DNA of 50,601 nt from Nocardiopsis alba DSM 43377 (GTDB lineage: Bacteria; Actinomycetota; Actinomycetes; Streptosporangiales; Streptosporangiaceae): the NCBI RefSeq assembly GCF_000341225.1, contig NZ_ANAC01000032.1:1-50601 (forward strand), written 5' to 3'. Below the pieces are notes generated by a model. The model worked only from the letters and a program-made list of their open reading frames with translations, made no database searches and was not told where the DNA came from. Positions 49,781 to 50,601 of this stretch are shown one piece after another. The translations under genes and the position numbers were made by a program. Position 1 is the stretch's first letter. Every line of letters starts with the position of its first letter.

Positions 49781-50365
49781 TCAGAAAAAATCACCGGACA
49801 GCCAGGAAGAAATCTCCCTTCCATCGCTTTCGGCATCCCTCAAGTGAGAACCAATGTCACCGCTCTCCTCCAGGGAAGAGCGAACCCTATCGACCAACCT
49901 GGACACTTGATGCCTGTTCCAGGCGACCCTGGGGTCGCTTTCAGCGTCTACCGCATCCGCAATTTCATCCAACTCCCCTTCCACCCACCAGAAAACCCAA
50001 TCGTTAGAGCCGGCGGCGATCGCCTCCAGGGAGCCCGTGCCTCGAGGCATCTCGACAACTTCATCGATCAGGATCAGCATGTCGGCCAGGGCCTGCTCCA
50101 TATAATGGGCATAATCGCTGTCAAACCGCGACATGAAGGAATCGAAAATGCTTTTAAAGCATTCTTGATCGACCTCTCGCGGTTCGCCGCGGTCGGCGAT
50201 TTCGACACACAACCTGCCGATGCATCCACTGGAGTAGTCGTCCTCCGGTGTCAATGCTCCTAGAAGGCGCTCAATGGGGTCGGCGAACCTCAAGGCGATC
50301 ACTGCGGAGATTCGCTTTTCCGTATTCATATCGCCAGCCAGGGAAGGATCATTCGATTTTTTCAC
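49781..50365 (-). CDS. acidic hypothetical protein
   Basis: 194 residues from GTG 50365 (AGGTGAT upstream; ATG 50329 is an alternative). Asp/Glu-rich and helical: MSRFDSDYAHYMEQALADMLILIDEVVEMP, DWVFWWVEGELDEIADAVDAES. No family recognised. G+C is clearly below the rest of the window, suggesting acquisition. Confidence 0.65.
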   Translation of the reverse strand: MKKSNDPSLAGDMNTEKRISAVIALRFADPIERLLGALTPEDDYSSGCIGRLCVEIADRGEPREVDQECFKSIFDSFMSRFDSDYAHYMEQALADMLILIDEVVEMPRGTGSLEAIAAGSNDWVFWWVEGELDEIADAVDAESDPRVAWNRHQVSRLVDRVRSSLEESGDIGSHLRDAESDGREISSWLSGDFF

Positions 50366-50496
50366 CGATTATCACCTGAACCAAATGGCAACCGCATCAC
50401 TTACGATCGTCCCCCCTCGATTTGATATCTCTTCTCGACATGAAGGGCAAAAGGGGCGACTTGCAGCTACGCGAAGCGGAGAGCCCCCTGTTGCGC
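50366..50496. other. low-G+C intergenic stretch
   Basis: Short gene-free segment; A+T-rich near 50385-50425. Nothing else noted. Confidence 0.35.
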
Positions 50497-50601
50497 TCAA
50501 ACCATCGAGCGCTGCAACTTCTGCATGAACATTCCTACGTCCAGTGAGGTTTTCTCAGTGAAATGGTCGTCGTGAAGTGAGTTGATCCGCGCGATCCCTG
50601 G
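50497..50601 (-). CDS. 3' end of a gene running off the window
   Basis: A minus-strand frame open to the window edge, PGIARINSLHDDHFTEKTSL through MFMQKLQRSMV, stop at 50497. Balanced composition suggests real coding sequence. Identity unknown. Confidence 0.4.
   Translation of the reverse strand, partial: PGIARINSLHDDHFTEKTSLDVGMFMQKLQRSMV

Noticed and set aside
1..50601. tRNA, rRNA and riboswitch genes
   Set aside because: I noticed no cloverleaf-like segment, rRNA signature or known riboswitch core, but a covariance-model scan was not possible by eye.

Overview
The window is high-G+C DNA from an actinomycete. The WhiJ/DUF397/BldC-type regulators, frequent GTG/TTG starts and I-E-like CRISPR repeats fit a Nocardiopsis-like genus; that assignment is inference. 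Most genes are chromosomal accessory genes. G+C drops visibly to the right of about 49 kb.

Layout. (1) 1-1.7 kb: gene debris and a decayed CRISPR locus. (2) 1.7-8.5 kb: tricarboxylate uptake and oxidation. tctCBA, tcuA and a GntR/FCD regulator are on the minus strand, and a split AbrB-family membrane protein is divergent from tcuA. A perfect TTGGTATACCAA palindrome lies between tcuA and the AbrB genes. (3) 8.7-13.7 kb: single genes (PH-SHOCT protein, esterase with divergent TetR, streptothricin-acetyltransferase-like GNAT, SLOG protein, NUDIX hydrolase, second GNAT). (4) 13.8-27.4 kb: CRISPR region. An eight-repeat I-E-like array precedes a type III-B operon in the order cas6, cas10, cmr3, cmr4, cmr5, cmr6, CARF, membrane protein, cmr1. 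Nearly all its genes overlap by 1-4 nt. Two type III arrays follow (11 and 15 repeats), separated by a truncated second cmr1, and each is followed by the same diverged ~205-bp flank. (5) 27.4-41 kb: single genes or small operons (P-loop protein, PACE efflux pump/LysR, APH(3')-like kinase, WYL regulator/hydrolase, CPBP protease, RibD-like reductase, arsenic operon, DUF397-like protein). From 29.9 kb on they are separated by six short I-E-like array loci, all in the same orientation. (6) 41-47 kb: tandem DUF397 genes, XRE regulators, an RsbW-like ATPase, a SAM methyltransferase and a BldC-like protein. (7) 47.7-50.6 kb: a secreted esterase and a lower-G+C end with unrecognised acidic proteins.

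How it may work. Cas10 keeps GGDD but has no HD domain, so the III-B complex should act by RNA cleavage plus cyclic oligoadenylate signalling. The coupled CARF protein and the six-helix membrane protein are the natural readout, and I do not recognise the membrane protein as a known type III effector. No cas1, cas2 or type I-E effector gene was seen, so the I-E-like arrays depend on genes elsewhere or are orphans. Two leader families (called A and B here) and two matching repeat families recur, and at 40.3-40.95 kb they are joined in one composite array.
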